Positions 7,605 through 16,266 are shown, counted from the first letter of the stretch. The stretch is 64,000 nucleotides of DNA from Trebonia sp050013875 (GCA_050013875.1 JBEKEK010000001.1:1-64000); one strand, 5' to 3'. Translations and numbers: made by a program. Notes: generated from the letters alone by a model not told the origin.

Positions 7605-9299
7605 GGGGCGCCGCAGCAACAGGGCGCCGCCGGGCGCGCCGCCTCCGGTCGTCACCACCGCCGTATGGGCGTTCGCCACCTGGCGGCCCGCCGCCTCGCC
7701 GCGCAGCTGCAGCATCGCCTCCCGGACGTGCCCGAAGCCGTGCAGGCGGCCGGCCGACAGCTGCCCCCCATGCGGATTGACCGGCAGCCGGCCGCCGAGC
7801 GCGATGCCGCGGCCTTCGTCAATGAAGTCGCCCGCCCCGCCGGGCTCGCAGAAGCCGAGCGACTCCAGCCAGGAGACCGCGTTGAAGGTGAAGCCGTCGT
7901 ACAGCAGCGCGAGATCCACGTCGTCCGGGCGCAGGTCCGTCCGGCTCCACAGGTGCCGGGACGGCCCCTTGGTCTGCGGCTCGTGCGACAGCGTGTCCTG
8001 GTCCCAGCTCAGCCGCTCGAGAATCTGCGTGCCGACGGCCTCGACAAGCACCGGTGGCCGCGGCCGGTCGGCGGTGGTGTCGATCGCGGAGACGACCACC
8101 GCGACCGCGCCGTCGACCGGCACGTCGCAGTCGTAGAGCCCGAAGGGCGTCGTCACCAGCCGGGCGGCGAAGTAGTCGTCAAGCGTGAACGGCTCGCGGT
8201 AGACCGCCTCGGGGTTGCGGGCGGCGTTGGCCCTGGCATTGACGGCGACCCAGCCCAGGGTGGCCCGGTCACCGCCGTAGCGGTGGAAGTAGTGCGACGC
8301 GTGGACGGCGATCCAGTTCGCGGCGGACACCGCGCCGAACGGGAGGAGGAACTCCGTCATCCCGGTGGCGCGAGCAGCCGGCTCGGCCCACTGGCCCGAC
8401 CGGGCCATGGCCGCGTAGGAGGACTCCCAGACGGTGCGGTAGCACAGGACGTGGCGGCACAGCCCGGACGCGACCGCCAGCATGGCGGCGACGATGGCCC
8501 CGCTCTGCCCGGGGGTGTCGCCCGCGCCGTTGATCCAGGTCGGCCGCAGTTGCAGCGCCTCCGTGAGCGGGCCGATCCCGCCCTCGGAAAAGCCCGGCGA
8601 TCCCGCCCGGCCTGGGTAGCTGGACAGCCCGTCGATCTCGTCCAGGTCGAGTCCGGCGTCCGCGACGGCCGCCAGGCAGGCGTCGACGGTGAGGCGGAGC
8701 GGGTCGACCATGAGCCTGCGGCCCACGCGGGACTGCCCAACCCCGGTCAGGGCCACCCGTTCCTCGAATTTGCCGGCCGATGCGCGCGCCCGCGGTGCGC
8801 CCACGTCACGGACGGCGGGGACGGCGAGAGTCTGGCCCGCCCGGTCGGGGTCGGGTTCGAACAGCGGGACGTAGACGTCGGCGGCCTTCTCGAAGAGCAC
8901 CCGGACGGCCATCCCGATGCGCACGTCACCGGCCGCGCAGTTGACGATGTTAGTGGTGAGCCGTACGCCGTCGTCTTCCTCGAGTGCCACCACCGCGATG
9001 ACGTAGGGCGGCGGGAACCCGGCCAGCCACTGCTGGTGGTTGACCGTGAACCCGGCCACCACGGCGCGGCCAGAGACGGGGGCCGCCGCTACGCGGTCGC
9101 TCCGGCAGCACCGGCAGCGCGGCAGCGGCGGATGGGTGTAGGCACCGCAGTCCGCGCAGCGGGTGATGCGCAGCACTCCGTCGCTGCCCGCCGACCAGAA
9201 CCCGGCGCTGGCCAGCGTGGGCTGCGGCAGCGGGCGCACCCGCGGTGCGGACTGGGCTTGATCCTCAGGACCGGGGGAAGTTGAGGACTTCACGGGCAT
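7602..9299 (-). CDS. DUF35 OB-fold / thiolase-like (Ltp2-type) fusion protein
   Basis: A 565-residue fusion. Residues about 30-145 form a DUF35 protein: rubredoxin-like zinc ribbon with C48/C51 and C62/C65, then an OB fold. Residues about 150-565 form a thiolase-fold domain of the sterol-carrier/lipid-transfer type (ALTGVGQS... to GGGAPGGALLL). The usual nucleophilic cysteine is not seen; the position reads TPGQSGAIVAAM. Cys-less thiolase folds with a DUF35 partner include the steroid side-chain retro-aldolase Ltp2, so C-C cleavage of a beta-hydroxyacyl-CoA is plausible. The ATG at 9299 overlaps the end of the upstream amidohydrolase by 35 bp, suggesting coupled translation. Confidence 0.85.
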   Translation of the reverse strand: MPVKSSTSPGPEDQAQSAPRVRPLPQPTLASAGFWSAGSDGVLRITRCADCGAYTHPPLPRCRCCRSDRVAAAPVSGRAVVAGFTVNHQQWLAGFPPPYVIAVVALEEDDGVRLTTNIVNCAAGDVRIGMAVRVLFEKAADVYVPLFEPDPDRAGQTLAVPAVRDVGAPRARASAGKFEERVALTGVGQSRVGRRLMVDPLRLTVDACLAAVADAGLDLDEIDGLSSYPGRAGSPGFSEGGIGPLTEALQLRPTWINGAGDTPGQSGAIVAAMLAVASGLCRHVLCYRTVWESSYAAMARSGQWAEPAARATGMTEFLLPFGAVSAANWIAVHASHYFHRYGGDRATLGWVAVNARANAARNPEAVYREPFTLDDYFAARLVTTPFGLYDCDVPVDGAVAVVVSAIDTTADRPRPPVLVEAVGTQILERLSWDQDTLSHEPQTKGPSRHLWSRTDLRPDDVDLALLYDGFTFNAVSWLESLGFCEPGGAGDFIDEGRGIALGGRLPVNPHGGQLSAGRLHGFGHVREAMLQLRGEAAGRQVANAHTAVVTTGGGAPGGALLLRRP

Positions 9300-10488
9300 T
9301 GAGCTCGACGATCTTGTGGGCCTCATCGTCGGGCACGTCGGCCAGCGAGACGGCGATCCCCTTGCGGCTGTTGGGCCAGTTGCTGTCCGAGTGCGGGTAG
9401 TCGATCTCGACGCAGATGCGGTCGATCCCGATCTCGCGGCGGTTCTTGATGCCGAACTCGTCCTCGATGTAGCAGCCCCAGAAGTGCTTCTTGAACAGGT
9501 CACTCGGCCTTGTGTCGAAATCGATCGGCTGGTAGTAGCGGTGGCGCGCCCAGACCTGGTCCATCCGCTCCCAGATGTAGGGGAACCAGCCGATGCCGCC
9601 CTCGGCCAGCATGAACTTGAGCCGCGGGTGCTTTTGCAACTGCCCGGAGAAGACAAGGTCGGACGCGGTCCACATCAGGTTGGTGGCGTACACCGCGAAG
9701 GAGGTGACGGTCGGCGCGTCGTCGTCCTTGATATCCGCGTTGCCGCCGGTCCGGGCCGAGACCGACTTGAAATCGCCGCCCCGGTGGTTCGGGCTGAGCA
9801 TCTTGGCCGACGCGGAGAACCCGGGGACGAAGCTCCCTGACCCGAAGTGCAGGCTGACCACCACTCCGGTCTCTTCGAAGGCATCCCAGAGCGGGCCCCA
9901 CTTGTCACTGTGGAACGACGGCAGGCCAAGCGGCACCGGGCTGTCAGGGAACGACACGACGCGCGCCCCCTTCGCGGCGACCCGCTTCAGCTCGGCGACA
10001 CAGCGGTCGACGTCCCAGATCGGCAGCAGCGCCAGCGGCACGTACCTGGCCCGGTCGGTCGCGCACCACTCGTCGATACTGAAGTCGTTCCACGCCCGCA
10101 GGCACGCCAGCCCCAGGTCCTTGTCTTTAGCCTGCAGGAACACCCGGCCGCCGAATCCGGGGAAGGAGGGGAAGCAGCACGCCGCCTGCACCCCGTCGAC
10201 GTCCATGTCTTTCACGCGCTCGGCCGGGTCGTAGCACCCCGGGATCATGTCGTCGAAGCGCAGCGGCTCCAGGCCGTACTCCGAGGGCTCCTTGCCCGCG
10301 ACCGCGTTCAGGCCGATGTACGGGTAGACCTTGTCCTCGAAATGCCAGATGTGGCGGCCCTTCTCGTCCTCGATGATGCGCGGCCCCTCGGCCAGGTACT
10401 TCGCGGCGAGTCGGTCGGTGAACACACGAGGATGCTCGATGAGGTGGTCGTCGACCGAGATGATCTGCATGTGGTCCTGGAGCGGCAT
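9265..10488 (-). CDS. Amidohydrolase family 2 protein
   Basis: A complete 407-residue amidohydrolase-2 TIM barrel. It starts with SVDDHLIEHP (metal motif DxH), has DMDVDGVQAACCFP, SLHFGSG with a metal histidine, and the terminal SDLVFSGQLQKHP / EIDYPHSDSNWP, where the HSDS aspartate is the usual active-site acid. It hydrolyses or decarboxylates an unknown substrate. The frame could start at a TTG (10509), but the ATG at 10488 follows AAGGA at 7 nt. First gene of the leftward operon with the thiolase fusion, CoA-transferase and VOC protein. Confidence 0.92.
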   Translation of the reverse strand: MPLQDHMQIISVDDHLIEHPRVFTDRLAAKYLAEGPRIIEDEKGRHIWHFEDKVYPYIGLNAVAGKEPSEYGLEPLRFDDMIPGCYDPAERVKDMDVDGVQAACCFPSFPGFGGRVFLQAKDKDLGLACLRAWNDFSIDEWCATDRARYVPLALLPIWDVDRCVAELKRVAAKGARVVSFPDSPVPLGLPSFHSDKWGPLWDAFEETGVVVSLHFGSGSFVPGFSASAKMLSPNHRGGDFKSVSARTGGNADIKDDDAPTVTSFAVYATNLMWTASDLVFSGQLQKHPRLKFMLAEGGIGWFPYIWERMDQVWARHRYYQPIDFDTRPSDLFKKHFWGCYIEDEFGIKNRREIGIDRICVEIDYPHSDSNWPNSRKGIAVSLADVPDDEAHKIVELNAREVLNFPRS

Positions 10489-10499
10489 CGTTCCGTCCT

Positions 10500-10515
10500 T
10501 CACTGTCAACAGTGA
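10500..10515. promoter_or_regulatory. Perfect inverted repeat at probable +1 (operator)
   Basis: TCACTGT-CA-ACAGTGA is a perfect 7+2+7 inverted repeat. It sits 7-13 bp downstream of the -10 box on the minus strand, covering the likely transcription start of the amidohydrolase operon. A repressor bound here would block initiation. The regulator is not identified; the nearest candidate is the IclR protein at 4890-5672. Confidence 0.6.
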
Positions 10516-10520
10516 GGTCG

Positions 10521-10549
10521 ATTATATAACCTATTGTGCTATCTGGTAA
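10521..10549 (-). promoter_or_regulatory. Promoter of the amidohydrolase operon
   Basis: On the minus strand, TATAAT (10521-10526) is preceded at 17 bp by TTACCA (10544-10549), a 4/6 match to the -35 consensus. It lies in the gap between divergent genes and 33 bp before the amidohydrolase start. Confidence 0.6.
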
Positions 10550-10611
10550 AGATGCGCGGGCGGCCCGGTGATGCGGCCGCCGTCGCTGATTCGAGGTACT
10601 GGGGAGAGTTC

Positions 10612-11511
10612 ATGGAACGCCAGCAGGAAGCAGACCTGTCCGGCAAGGTCGCGATCGTCACCGGCTCAAGCCGGGGCATCGGCAAGCGCGTGGCGCTGGC
10701 GCTGGCCCGCCGAGGCGCGCGGCTTGTTGTCACGGCGCGCACGGTCGAGGCGTCCCGCAGCGAGTTGCCCGGCACCATCGGCCAAACCGTCGCGGAGATC
10801 GAGTCCCGCGGCGGCGAGGCGATCGCCGTCGCCGCTGATCTGTCGAGCGAGAACGACCTGGAACAGGTCGTCCGCTCGGCCGTCGACCGATTCGGCGGCG
10901 TGGACATCCTGGTCAACAACGCCGCCGTGACCGTCGGCTACCACTGGTCGGCGCCGCTGCTAGAGATGCCCCGCGCGGACTGGCTGCACCACTTCGCGGT
11001 CAACCTGCACGCGCCGTTCACCCTGGCCCAGCTGGTGGTGCCGAGCATGGAATCCCGCGGCGGCGGGCGGATCCTCAATGTCACCACCGGCAGCGCCGAA
11101 GCTCACCGCCTGGTGGAGGAGCCGCACCCCGCGTCCAGCATCCGGTACTACTCGGGCGACAGGACGGGGGGAATCCCCGCCCCGGGCGCCAGCATGGACA
11201 TCCCGGCCCTGTGGTCGCCGGCCTACTTCGCCAGCAAGCGGGCGCTCGACCGGTTCGCCAACGTCGTCGCGCCGCAGCTCGCGGCCAAGAACGTGTTCAT
11301 CATGAGCGTCATGCCGGGATGGGTGGCCACCGAGTCCGCCGAGGCAAACACCGAACTCGGGGACAGACAGGACGCGAAGATGGTCTCCATGGACGTCCCG
11401 GCCCGGGTACTGGCCTACTTCGCGGCGTGCGCGAACCCGCTCGAGTACACCGGCCGGGTCTTCTTCGCCGAGCGCGAACTCGCGGCGCTCGGTCTCGACA
11501 CCGACGCCTGA
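10612..11511 (+). CDS. SDR family oxidoreductase
   Basis: Short-chain dehydrogenase of 299 residues. It shows TGSSRGIGK for nucleotide binding, NNAAV, a serine in VTTGSAEA and YFASKRALDRF with catalytic Tyr and Lys. There is an insertion of about 30 residues (HPASSIRYYSGD..GASMD) between the Ser and Tyr segments, longer than in FabG-type SDRs, which may shape an unusual substrate pocket. The start at 10612 follows GGGGAGAG; the frame extends upstream to 10534 without a better site. Divergent from the amidohydrolase operon. NAD(P)-dependent alcohol/ketone interconversion is expected; substrate unknown. Confidence 0.9.
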   Translation: MERQQEADLSGKVAIVTGSSRGIGKRVALALARRGARLVVTARTVEASRSELPGTIGQTVAEIESRGGEAIAVAADLSSENDLEQVVRSAVDRFGGVDILVNNAAVTVGYHWSAPLLEMPRADWLHHFAVNLHAPFTLAQLVVPSMESRGGGRILNVTTGSAEAHRLVEEPHPASSIRYYSGDRTGGIPAPGASMDIPALWSPAYFASKRALDRFANVVAPQLAAKNVFIMSVMPGWVATESAEANTELGDRQDAKMVSMDVPARVLAYFAACANPLEYTGRVFFAERELAALGLDTDA

Positions 11512-11541
11512 CGACCGCCCCCTGACGACCGCCCCCTGACG
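11508..11541. repeat. 14-bp tandem repeat spanning a stop codon
   Basis: CTGACGACCGCCCC occurs twice (11508-11521, 11522-11535) followed by a third partial CTGACG. The first copy contains the TGA stop of the SDR gene, so the stop is duplicated downstream. Short and GC-rich. Confidence 0.75.
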
Positions 11542-11548
11542 GGCCGGC

Positions 11549-12055
11549 CTACTCAGCGGCGGCTGGAACGTGACTGACAGCGGGCGGGTGGCCGTACATG
11601 ACGGTCTCCCGGTAGGCGAGGCGCCATTCGCCCTCATCGGGCACCCAGATGTCGTCGTAGGCGCCGTAGCCCTTCAGCACCGGGGCGCCCGCCGCGTCCA
11701 GCGCGAGGAACGCGGCGTACGACCGGCAGCGGATTCGCCCGTCGCCGAGGGGATCGATGACGTGGCTGCCGATCAGGTGAATCAGCGCCCCGGGATACCA
11801 CGTTCCGGCGGTGCGGGCCCAGCCCGACGTGATGCCGGCCATGATCTCATCGCGCCCGCGCGACCGGCTTATCTCTGTCCGCCCCGGCGCGCCTCCGCGG
11901 TAGATCACCTGCTCGCTGCCGGCGGTATAAAGACCGCGGAGCACCTCCGCATCACGGGTGTCGACCGCCCACTTCTGCCGCCCGAGCTGGGCCAGTACCT
12001 GCTCGGCGGGCGACATCGTCGGCCCGGCCGGGGATCTCGTGGTGGATTCTGTCAT
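11549..12055 (-). CDS. SnoaL-like (NTF2-fold) protein
   Basis: A 168-residue cone-shaped alpha+beta barrel protein of the SnoaL/NTF2 superfamily: N-terminal helices (EQVLAQLGRQKWAVDTRDAEVLRGLY), then strands ending in the typical EWRLAYRETVMYG. Members are small isomerases, dehydratases or ligand-binding proteins without a fixed motif. The start overlaps the end region of the upstream SDR (stop and start 2 bp apart), so translation is probably coupled. Its role in this operon is not determined. Confidence 0.82.
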   Translation of the reverse strand: MTESTTRSPAGPTMSPAEQVLAQLGRQKWAVDTRDAEVLRGLYTAGSEQVIYRGGAPGRTEISRSRGRDEIMAGITSGWARTAGTWYPGALIHLIGSHVIDPLGDGRIRCRSYAAFLALDAAGAPVLKGYGAYDDIWVPDEGEWRLAYRETVMYGHPPAVSHVPAAAE

Positions 12056-12057
12056 GG

Positions 12058-12882
12058 CTAAGAGGCGTCGACGCCGCCGTCCACGTGCAGGGTGCTGCCG
12101 GTAATGAAGCCGGCCATGTCGCTCGCCGCGAACACCACCGCCCGGGCGATGTCGTCGGCCTGCCCCAGGCGGCCGAGGGCCATTTTGGCCACCGTGTCAT
12201 CAAGCAGCCTGCTGGCCTGCTCGGCGTCGGCCCCGCCGAACCGGGTGGGCGCGACCCGGAAGCCGGGGGTGTCGGTGGCGGCCGGGGCGATGGCGACCAC
12301 CCGGATGCCGTGCGGGCCGAGCTCCAGCGCCAGGCTCCTGACCAGGCCGAGCGTGCCGTGCTTGGCGGCGACGTACTGGTAGCGCCTGGCCCGGCCGTGA
12401 TGGGCGCTGCCCGAGGTGACCAAGATGATCACCCCTTGCCCGCCGCCGGCCAGCATCCGGCTGGCGGCCTCGCGCGCGGTATAGAAGGAGCCGTCCAGGT
12501 TGACCGCGAGTCCTTGCCGCCACATCTCGTCGGGATAGTCCGCGATGCCGCCGCTCGAGCTCAGCCAGGCGGTGTTCACCCAGACGTCGATGTGGCAGAA
12601 ACGCCGCACCACCGCCTCGCCGAGCGCGTGCACCGAGGCGGGGTCGGCGACGTCGACCGTGAGCGGAACCGTCTCCGCGCCGGGTGTGCGCTTGCCGATG
12701 AGGTCGGCCGTCTCCCGCGCCTTGGCCGGGTCGATGTCGGCGACCACGGTGGTGGCGCCGGCCTCGGCCAGCCGCAGCGACGCTGCCTGGCCCATGCCGC
12801 TGCCGCCGCCGGTGACGACGGCGACCCGGCCGTCCAGTGACCACAGCTGGGAAAGGGCGATGTCGGTGAAGTCCGGGATCAC
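12058..12882 (-). CDS. SDR family oxidoreductase
   Basis: A 274-residue short-chain dehydrogenase: TGGGSGMGQ (25-33), DIDP at the second strand end (NAD preference), a serine in SGSAHHG, and YQYVAAKHG with Tyr and Lys. The usual NNAG is changed to VNTAWL, so the structural Asn is shifted. It ends HVDGGVDAS like other SDRs. The GTG start has GAGAGG upstream. It lies between the sulfotransferase and SnoaL genes in the TetR-divergent operon. Confidence 0.9.
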   Translation of the reverse strand: MIPDFTDIALSQLWSLDGRVAVVTGGGSGMGQAASLRLAEAGATTVVADIDPAKARETADLIGKRTPGAETVPLTVDVADPASVHALGEAVVRRFCHIDVWVNTAWLSSSGGIADYPDEMWRQGLAVNLDGSFYTAREAASRMLAGGGQGVIILVTSGSAHHGRARRYQYVAAKHGTLGLVRSLALELGPHGIRVVAIAPAATDTPGFRVAPTRFGGADAEQASRLLDDTVAKMALGRLGQADDIARAVVFAASDMAGFITGSTLHVDGGVDAS

Positions 12883-12908
12883 GGGTTAGCCTCTCGAAAT
12901 GGTTGTCA

Positions 12909-14099
12909 TCAGGCCCGCCGAGGTTCGGCGGGCCGCGGGCGGCCGGGTTCAATGCCGAACCGCTCGGTGTAGGCCGCGAAGCGGCGCCGGATGCGTTCGG
13001 GGTCGAAGCCGTACTGCTCGGGGGTGTACTGGTGCGCGCCGTGCTTGCCCTGCGGGTTCTCGCCGGCGAAGTCGCGCACCCGGCGGACGGTCTCGTCGTC
13101 GACGGGAATGCCGAAGTGCCGGTAGATGCGGGTCACCTCGGCGACGGGATCGGCGATCAGGTCGTTGTAGCGGACATCGAGGAACCGGTCGTCACCCACC
13201 CGGTCACGGACGGCCAGGCCGCGGTGCAGCCCCATCTCCTCCAGGGCGGTCCACTCGGCGCCGAACCGCCTCGGGTCGAAGACCGGGCTGTTCATGCTGC
13301 GCAGGGTGCCGACGAAGCTCACGCTCGACGGGATGACCGTGCCCGGGTCGCGGTGTGTCCAGACGATGCGGGCGTCTGGGTACACCTCAAGCAGGGCATC
13401 GAGGCCGAAGACGTGCTTGGGCCACTTGATGACCCACTCGCCGGGGGCAAACGCCTGCAGATGCTGCAGGAACCGCTTGTGGTGCTGGTAGACCAGGCGC
13501 TGGTCGCAGTTCAGGTAGAACTCGTAGTACGACGGAATGCGCTGGTACGCCAGGTAGGTCTGGTTGACGAAGCCCCAGTCAATGAGTCCCAGGCACTGCT
13601 CAGGCCGTAGCGCGCCGTAGGGGTGGATGGCCTGCAGGGCCAAGGCGCCGGGACGCGCGGTGATCGCCGCCTGCACCTGGCCGATGCGCGGATCGCTGCG
13701 GAACGTGCCCGCGGCCGGAGGCGGGGAGGGCAGCCGCATCTCCCACTCCAGCGGCGACCGGGCGCCCGGCCGGGTGGCCAGCAGCGCCTGCAGGTGGGTG
13801 GAGCCGGTGCGCGGCAGGCCGGTGATGACGATCGGCGCCCGCACTTCCTGGGCGGCGATCTCGGGATAGCGCTTGCGGTCATCGACCAGCCGCAGCCGCT
13901 TGACCAGCGCGGGCAGCACGAGCCTGGCGGCCACCGCCGCCACCCGCCCGGGCGGGTGGCCGGACTCGTGCACCAGCGCCCACAGCAGCGCGTCGATGCC
14001 GGCGCGGAACGGCAGGTCCCCGAAGTCGTCCAGGCCGGCCTGCGCGGCCGCCCGATCCAGAAACCAGTCGGTGTCCGGCGTGCTGACCACCGCCGTCAC
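12909..14099 (-). CDS. Sulfotransferase family protein
   Basis: A 396-residue PAPS-dependent sulfotransferase-like protein. GLPRTGSTHLQ (94-104) is the 5'-phosphosulfate loop, and RDPGTVIPSSVS is the 3'-phosphate-binding segment with its arginine and serine. The size and the KWPKHVFGL motif match the large actinobacterial sulfotransferase family common in lipid and steroid gene clusters. The GTG start at 14099 overlaps the epimerase stop by GTGA and has AGGGGGAAGG upstream; the longer open frame is the antisense shadow of the epimerase. Putative acceptor: a hydroxyl group of the pathway compound. Confidence 0.9.
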   Translation of the reverse strand: MTAVVSTPDTDWFLDRAAAQAGLDDFGDLPFRAGIDALLWALVHESGHPPGRVAAVAARLVLPALVKRLRLVDDRKRYPEIAAQEVRAPIVITGLPRTGSTHLQALLATRPGARSPLEWEMRLPSPPPAAGTFRSDPRIGQVQAAITARPGALALQAIHPYGALRPEQCLGLIDWGFVNQTYLAYQRIPSYYEFYLNCDQRLVYQHHKRFLQHLQAFAPGEWVIKWPKHVFGLDALLEVYPDARIVWTHRDPGTVIPSSVSFVGTLRSMNSPVFDPRRFGAEWTALEEMGLHRGLAVRDRVGDDRFLDVRYNDLIADPVAEVTRIYRHFGIPVDDETVRRVRDFAGENPQGKHGAHQYTPEQYGFDPERIRRRFAAYTERFGIEPGRPRPAEPRRA

Positions 14100-15046
14100 C
14101 CTTCCCCCTGCTGCACGGTGCCCTGCGCCAGCCGGTCGGGGAACCGCTGCTCGATGATCCGCCGGAAACCCTGCTGCCACGTCACCGTGCACGGGCCGGT
14201 TAGCGCGGTCCGCCGGGCGGTGTCGAGATTGCGCGGGTAGGCGATGATGTCGGTCATCTCGGTCAGGGAGTAGGGCACGCCCAGCTGCCCGGCCACCCAG
14301 GGCACCAGCTGTTCGACCGAGACGGCGGCGTCGCCGCCCCAGTTGGTGATTGTCCCGCCGACGGTGGCGCCGCCGAAGAAGCCCGCCAGGTGCTCGGCCA
14401 TGTCGTCCTCGTGAATCGGGCAGCCGACGAACTCCCAGGCCGGGTGGACCGGGACAGGCTCGCCCCGCGCCACCCGCGAGATGATCTTGGCCGGCAGGCC
14501 GCCGCTGCCCGCCTTGCCGTACGACCAGTTCATCCGGGCGACGGTCAGCGGCACGCCGTGAATGCGGGAGAGCGACCGGGCGACCGCCTCGCCCGCGAAC
14601 TTGCTGGTGCCGTAGGCGAAGCGGGTGTTGATGCGGGTGCTGCCGCCGCAACGGTCGGTCTCCTGGTAGGCGTACCACGGGTCGGGATGGTCCCAGTAGA
14701 CACCGCTGGTTGACACGTAGATCCACGCTCGGGCGCCCTTGAGGTGGTTGAACAGCAACCCCGTCCCCTCGGCGTTCTGTTTGATGCCGGTCTCGATATC
14801 GGCCGGGTAGACATCGGCCGCGGCGTGGAAGACGTAGTCGATGTCAGCGGGGACCGCGGAAAAGTCCCCGGTGGTGTAGTCGCAGGTAACGGGGGTTATG
14901 CCCAGCGACTCGACCGCCTCCCTGGAACCGGGCCTGGTGTAGCGGGCGAGGCCGTAGATCTGGTTGTGCGGTGCCAGGATGGCGGCGATCGACCCGGCCA
15001 GCTGCCCGGTCAGGCCCGTCATCAGCAGTCGCGCGTTCTTCAGCAT
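14096..15046 (-). CDS. NAD-dependent epimerase/dehydratase family protein
   Basis: A 316-residue extended SDR. LMTGLTGQLAG gives the nucleotide-binding glycines, YVSTSGVYWDHP holds the catalytic serine, and YGTSKFAGE holds the YxxxK pair. It resembles sugar-nucleotide epimerases and 3-beta-hydroxysteroid dehydrogenase-like proteins; with a sulfotransferase and SDRs next door a small-molecule ketone/alcohol substrate is more likely than a sugar nucleotide, but this is inference. The ATG at 15046 overlaps the upstream stop by 7 bp; a GTG at 15055 is an alternative start. Confidence 0.88.
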   Translation of the reverse strand: MLKNARLLMTGLTGQLAGSIAAILAPHNQIYGLARYTRPGSREAVESLGITPVTCDYTTGDFSAVPADIDYVFHAAADVYPADIETGIKQNAEGTGLLFNHLKGARAWIYVSTSGVYWDHPDPWYAYQETDRCGGSTRINTRFAYGTSKFAGEAVARSLSRIHGVPLTVARMNWSYGKAGSGGLPAKIISRVARGEPVPVHPAWEFVGCPIHEDDMAEHLAGFFGGATVGGTITNWGGDAAVSVEQLVPWVAGQLGVPYSLTEMTDIIAYPRNLDTARRTALTGPCTVTWQQGFRRIIEQRFPDRLAQGTVQQGEG

Positions 15047-16074
15047 GGAGGACACCGGGCCATCGCGGCCCCGACAGTCACCGCGGCGGGCAGGGTGGAG
15101 CGCTCCAGCCCGCCGTACCCGGTCTCGCCGTCCCACTCGTAGCGGGCGAACGCCGGGGACAGCACCATCCCCGGGCCGTCGCCCGGATGGGCACCGTAGG
15201 TCCGCCCCTGCGGGCTGGTGGTGACAAACGTGCTCGCGATCGTCTCGGCGGTGATGACCGCCTGGTGCGGCCCGGCCCGCAGCTCGATCGTCAGCCGTTC
15301 GCCGCCAGGGACGGCCCGGTCCAGGTAAGGCCACGAGACGACGTCCGCGTCGTGGATCACGCCGTCGAGGTAAAGGAAGCCCCGGCCGCGCTCGGGCTGG
15401 TCGGCGGTCGCCCGGTAGCGCAGCAGGCCGAAGCCGCGGCCGCTGGGAAACCGCCCGTTGATGATGGCGTGGCCGGTGAAGCCGGGCAGGTCCCGGCGGC
15501 GCCGGGAGTGGCTGCGGAACCCGGGTCCCGCGAACGAGTACCTGCGGCCGGAGACCTCGACGGTGCCGCGCGCCGCGTAGAACTGGTGGTAGCGCAGCGA
15601 CGGCGGCTGCTCGCCCCAGTCGCCCTCGGTGTTCCAGGGCGCGGCGACCGATGCGACCTCGACGTCGACGTCGACCTCAACCAGTTCGCTGCCCGGCCGG
15701 GGGCCTGCCACTATCTCGTCGTCGGCCAGCCGGTAGACCGGGCCGGCATACCGGCCGCGCCAGCGGCGAAACGGTTCAAGGCACTCCAGCCGCAGCCGGT
15801 CCCCGGCGGCGACGGCGCCGCGGCTGTTGCGGCCGGATCCGCCCTGGGCGAGGACGCTGCCGTCCGGCAGCACCAGGAAGAGGCTCTCGCGGCGCAGCCG
15901 CACGTCATCCTTCTCGGCCGCGAGGTAGAGATAGTGGCCCACCTGCGAAGCCGGGTCGTAGCCGAACATCCAGTACGCCTCGAGGTGGCCGGGCGGATCC
16001 TGGTAGCCGACTTGCGGGACATCGATCTCGGGGGGCCACGATCCCGAGAGCCCGGAGGCGGCGGCCGTGCTCAT
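15040..16074 (-). CDS. Uncharacterised beta-rich protein, CrtC/AttH-like
   Basis: A 344-residue protein without signal peptide or membrane segment. It is rich in beta-strand patterns with many aromatic residues (YWMFGYDP, YHQFYAARG, SFAGPGFRSHSRRRR, GHAIINGRFPSGRGFG). The layout is reminiscent of the lipocalin-like CrtC/AttH group and the DUF7064/7065-type proteins found in actinobacterial steroid or lipid clusters; this assignment is tentative. The start at 16074 is the first ATG giving a sensible N-terminus; no strong ribosome site is visible, and the longer frame is an antisense shadow of the TetR gene. First gene of the operon. Confidence 0.6.
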   Translation of the reverse strand: MSTAAASGLSGSWPPEIDVPQVGYQDPPGHLEAYWMFGYDPASQVGHYLYLAAEKDDVRLRRESLFLVLPDGSVLAQGGSGRNSRGAVAAGDRLRLECLEPFRRWRGRYAGPVYRLADDEIVAGPRPGSELVEVDVDVEVASVAAPWNTEGDWGEQPPSLRYHQFYAARGTVEVSGRRYSFAGPGFRSHSRRRRDLPGFTGHAIINGRFPSGRGFGLLRYRATADQPERGRGFLYLDGVIHDADVVSWPYLDRAVPGGERLTIELRAGPHQAVITAETIASTFVTTSPQGRTYGAHPGDGPGMVLSPAFARYEWDGETGYGGLERSTLPAAVTVGAAMARCPPC

Positions 16075-16266
16075 GCCGCGGCCAACGGTGCTTCGGTACC
16101 GGCTGTCGTCACGTCTGCCTCCATGCGCGGGTGGAGCGTCACCGGGCCGCCGGGCTGGCGCCAAGCAACTCTGACCCAACGTAGAAAACGATCGTTCGAT
16201 AGTCAATACATCTGCTTCATTTCCAATACATTTGTTCTGTCGCCGATACGCTAGAGTGGCTAGGCG
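16075..16266. promoter_or_regulatory. Divergent promoter region with TetR-type operator candidate
   Basis: 192 bp between the CrtC/AttH-like gene and the divergent TetR gene. The right half is AT-rich. A perfect 10-bp palindrome AACGATCGTT lies at 16187-16196, and CAATACAT occurs twice (16204, 16224). Placed midway between a TetR gene and its divergent operon, the palindrome is a natural autoregulatory operator candidate. Confidence 0.5.

Noticed and set aside
7308..9284. 658-residue plus-strand frame opposite the thiolase fusion
   Set aside because: Low-complexity Arg/Gly-rich shadow of a well-supported gene; its start lies in the CoA-transferase gene and crosses the repeat array.
10497..10510. 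TTGACA on the minus strand as a -35 box
   Set aside because: It overlaps the inverted repeat and lies only about 20 bp before the start codon, too close to serve the amidohydrolase gene.
14100..14726. Upstream extension of the sulfotransferase frame to 605 residues
   Set aside because: That part lies over the epimerase gene in another frame and is Arg/Pro-rich; the GTG at 14099 has a strong ribosome site and a GTGA overlap.
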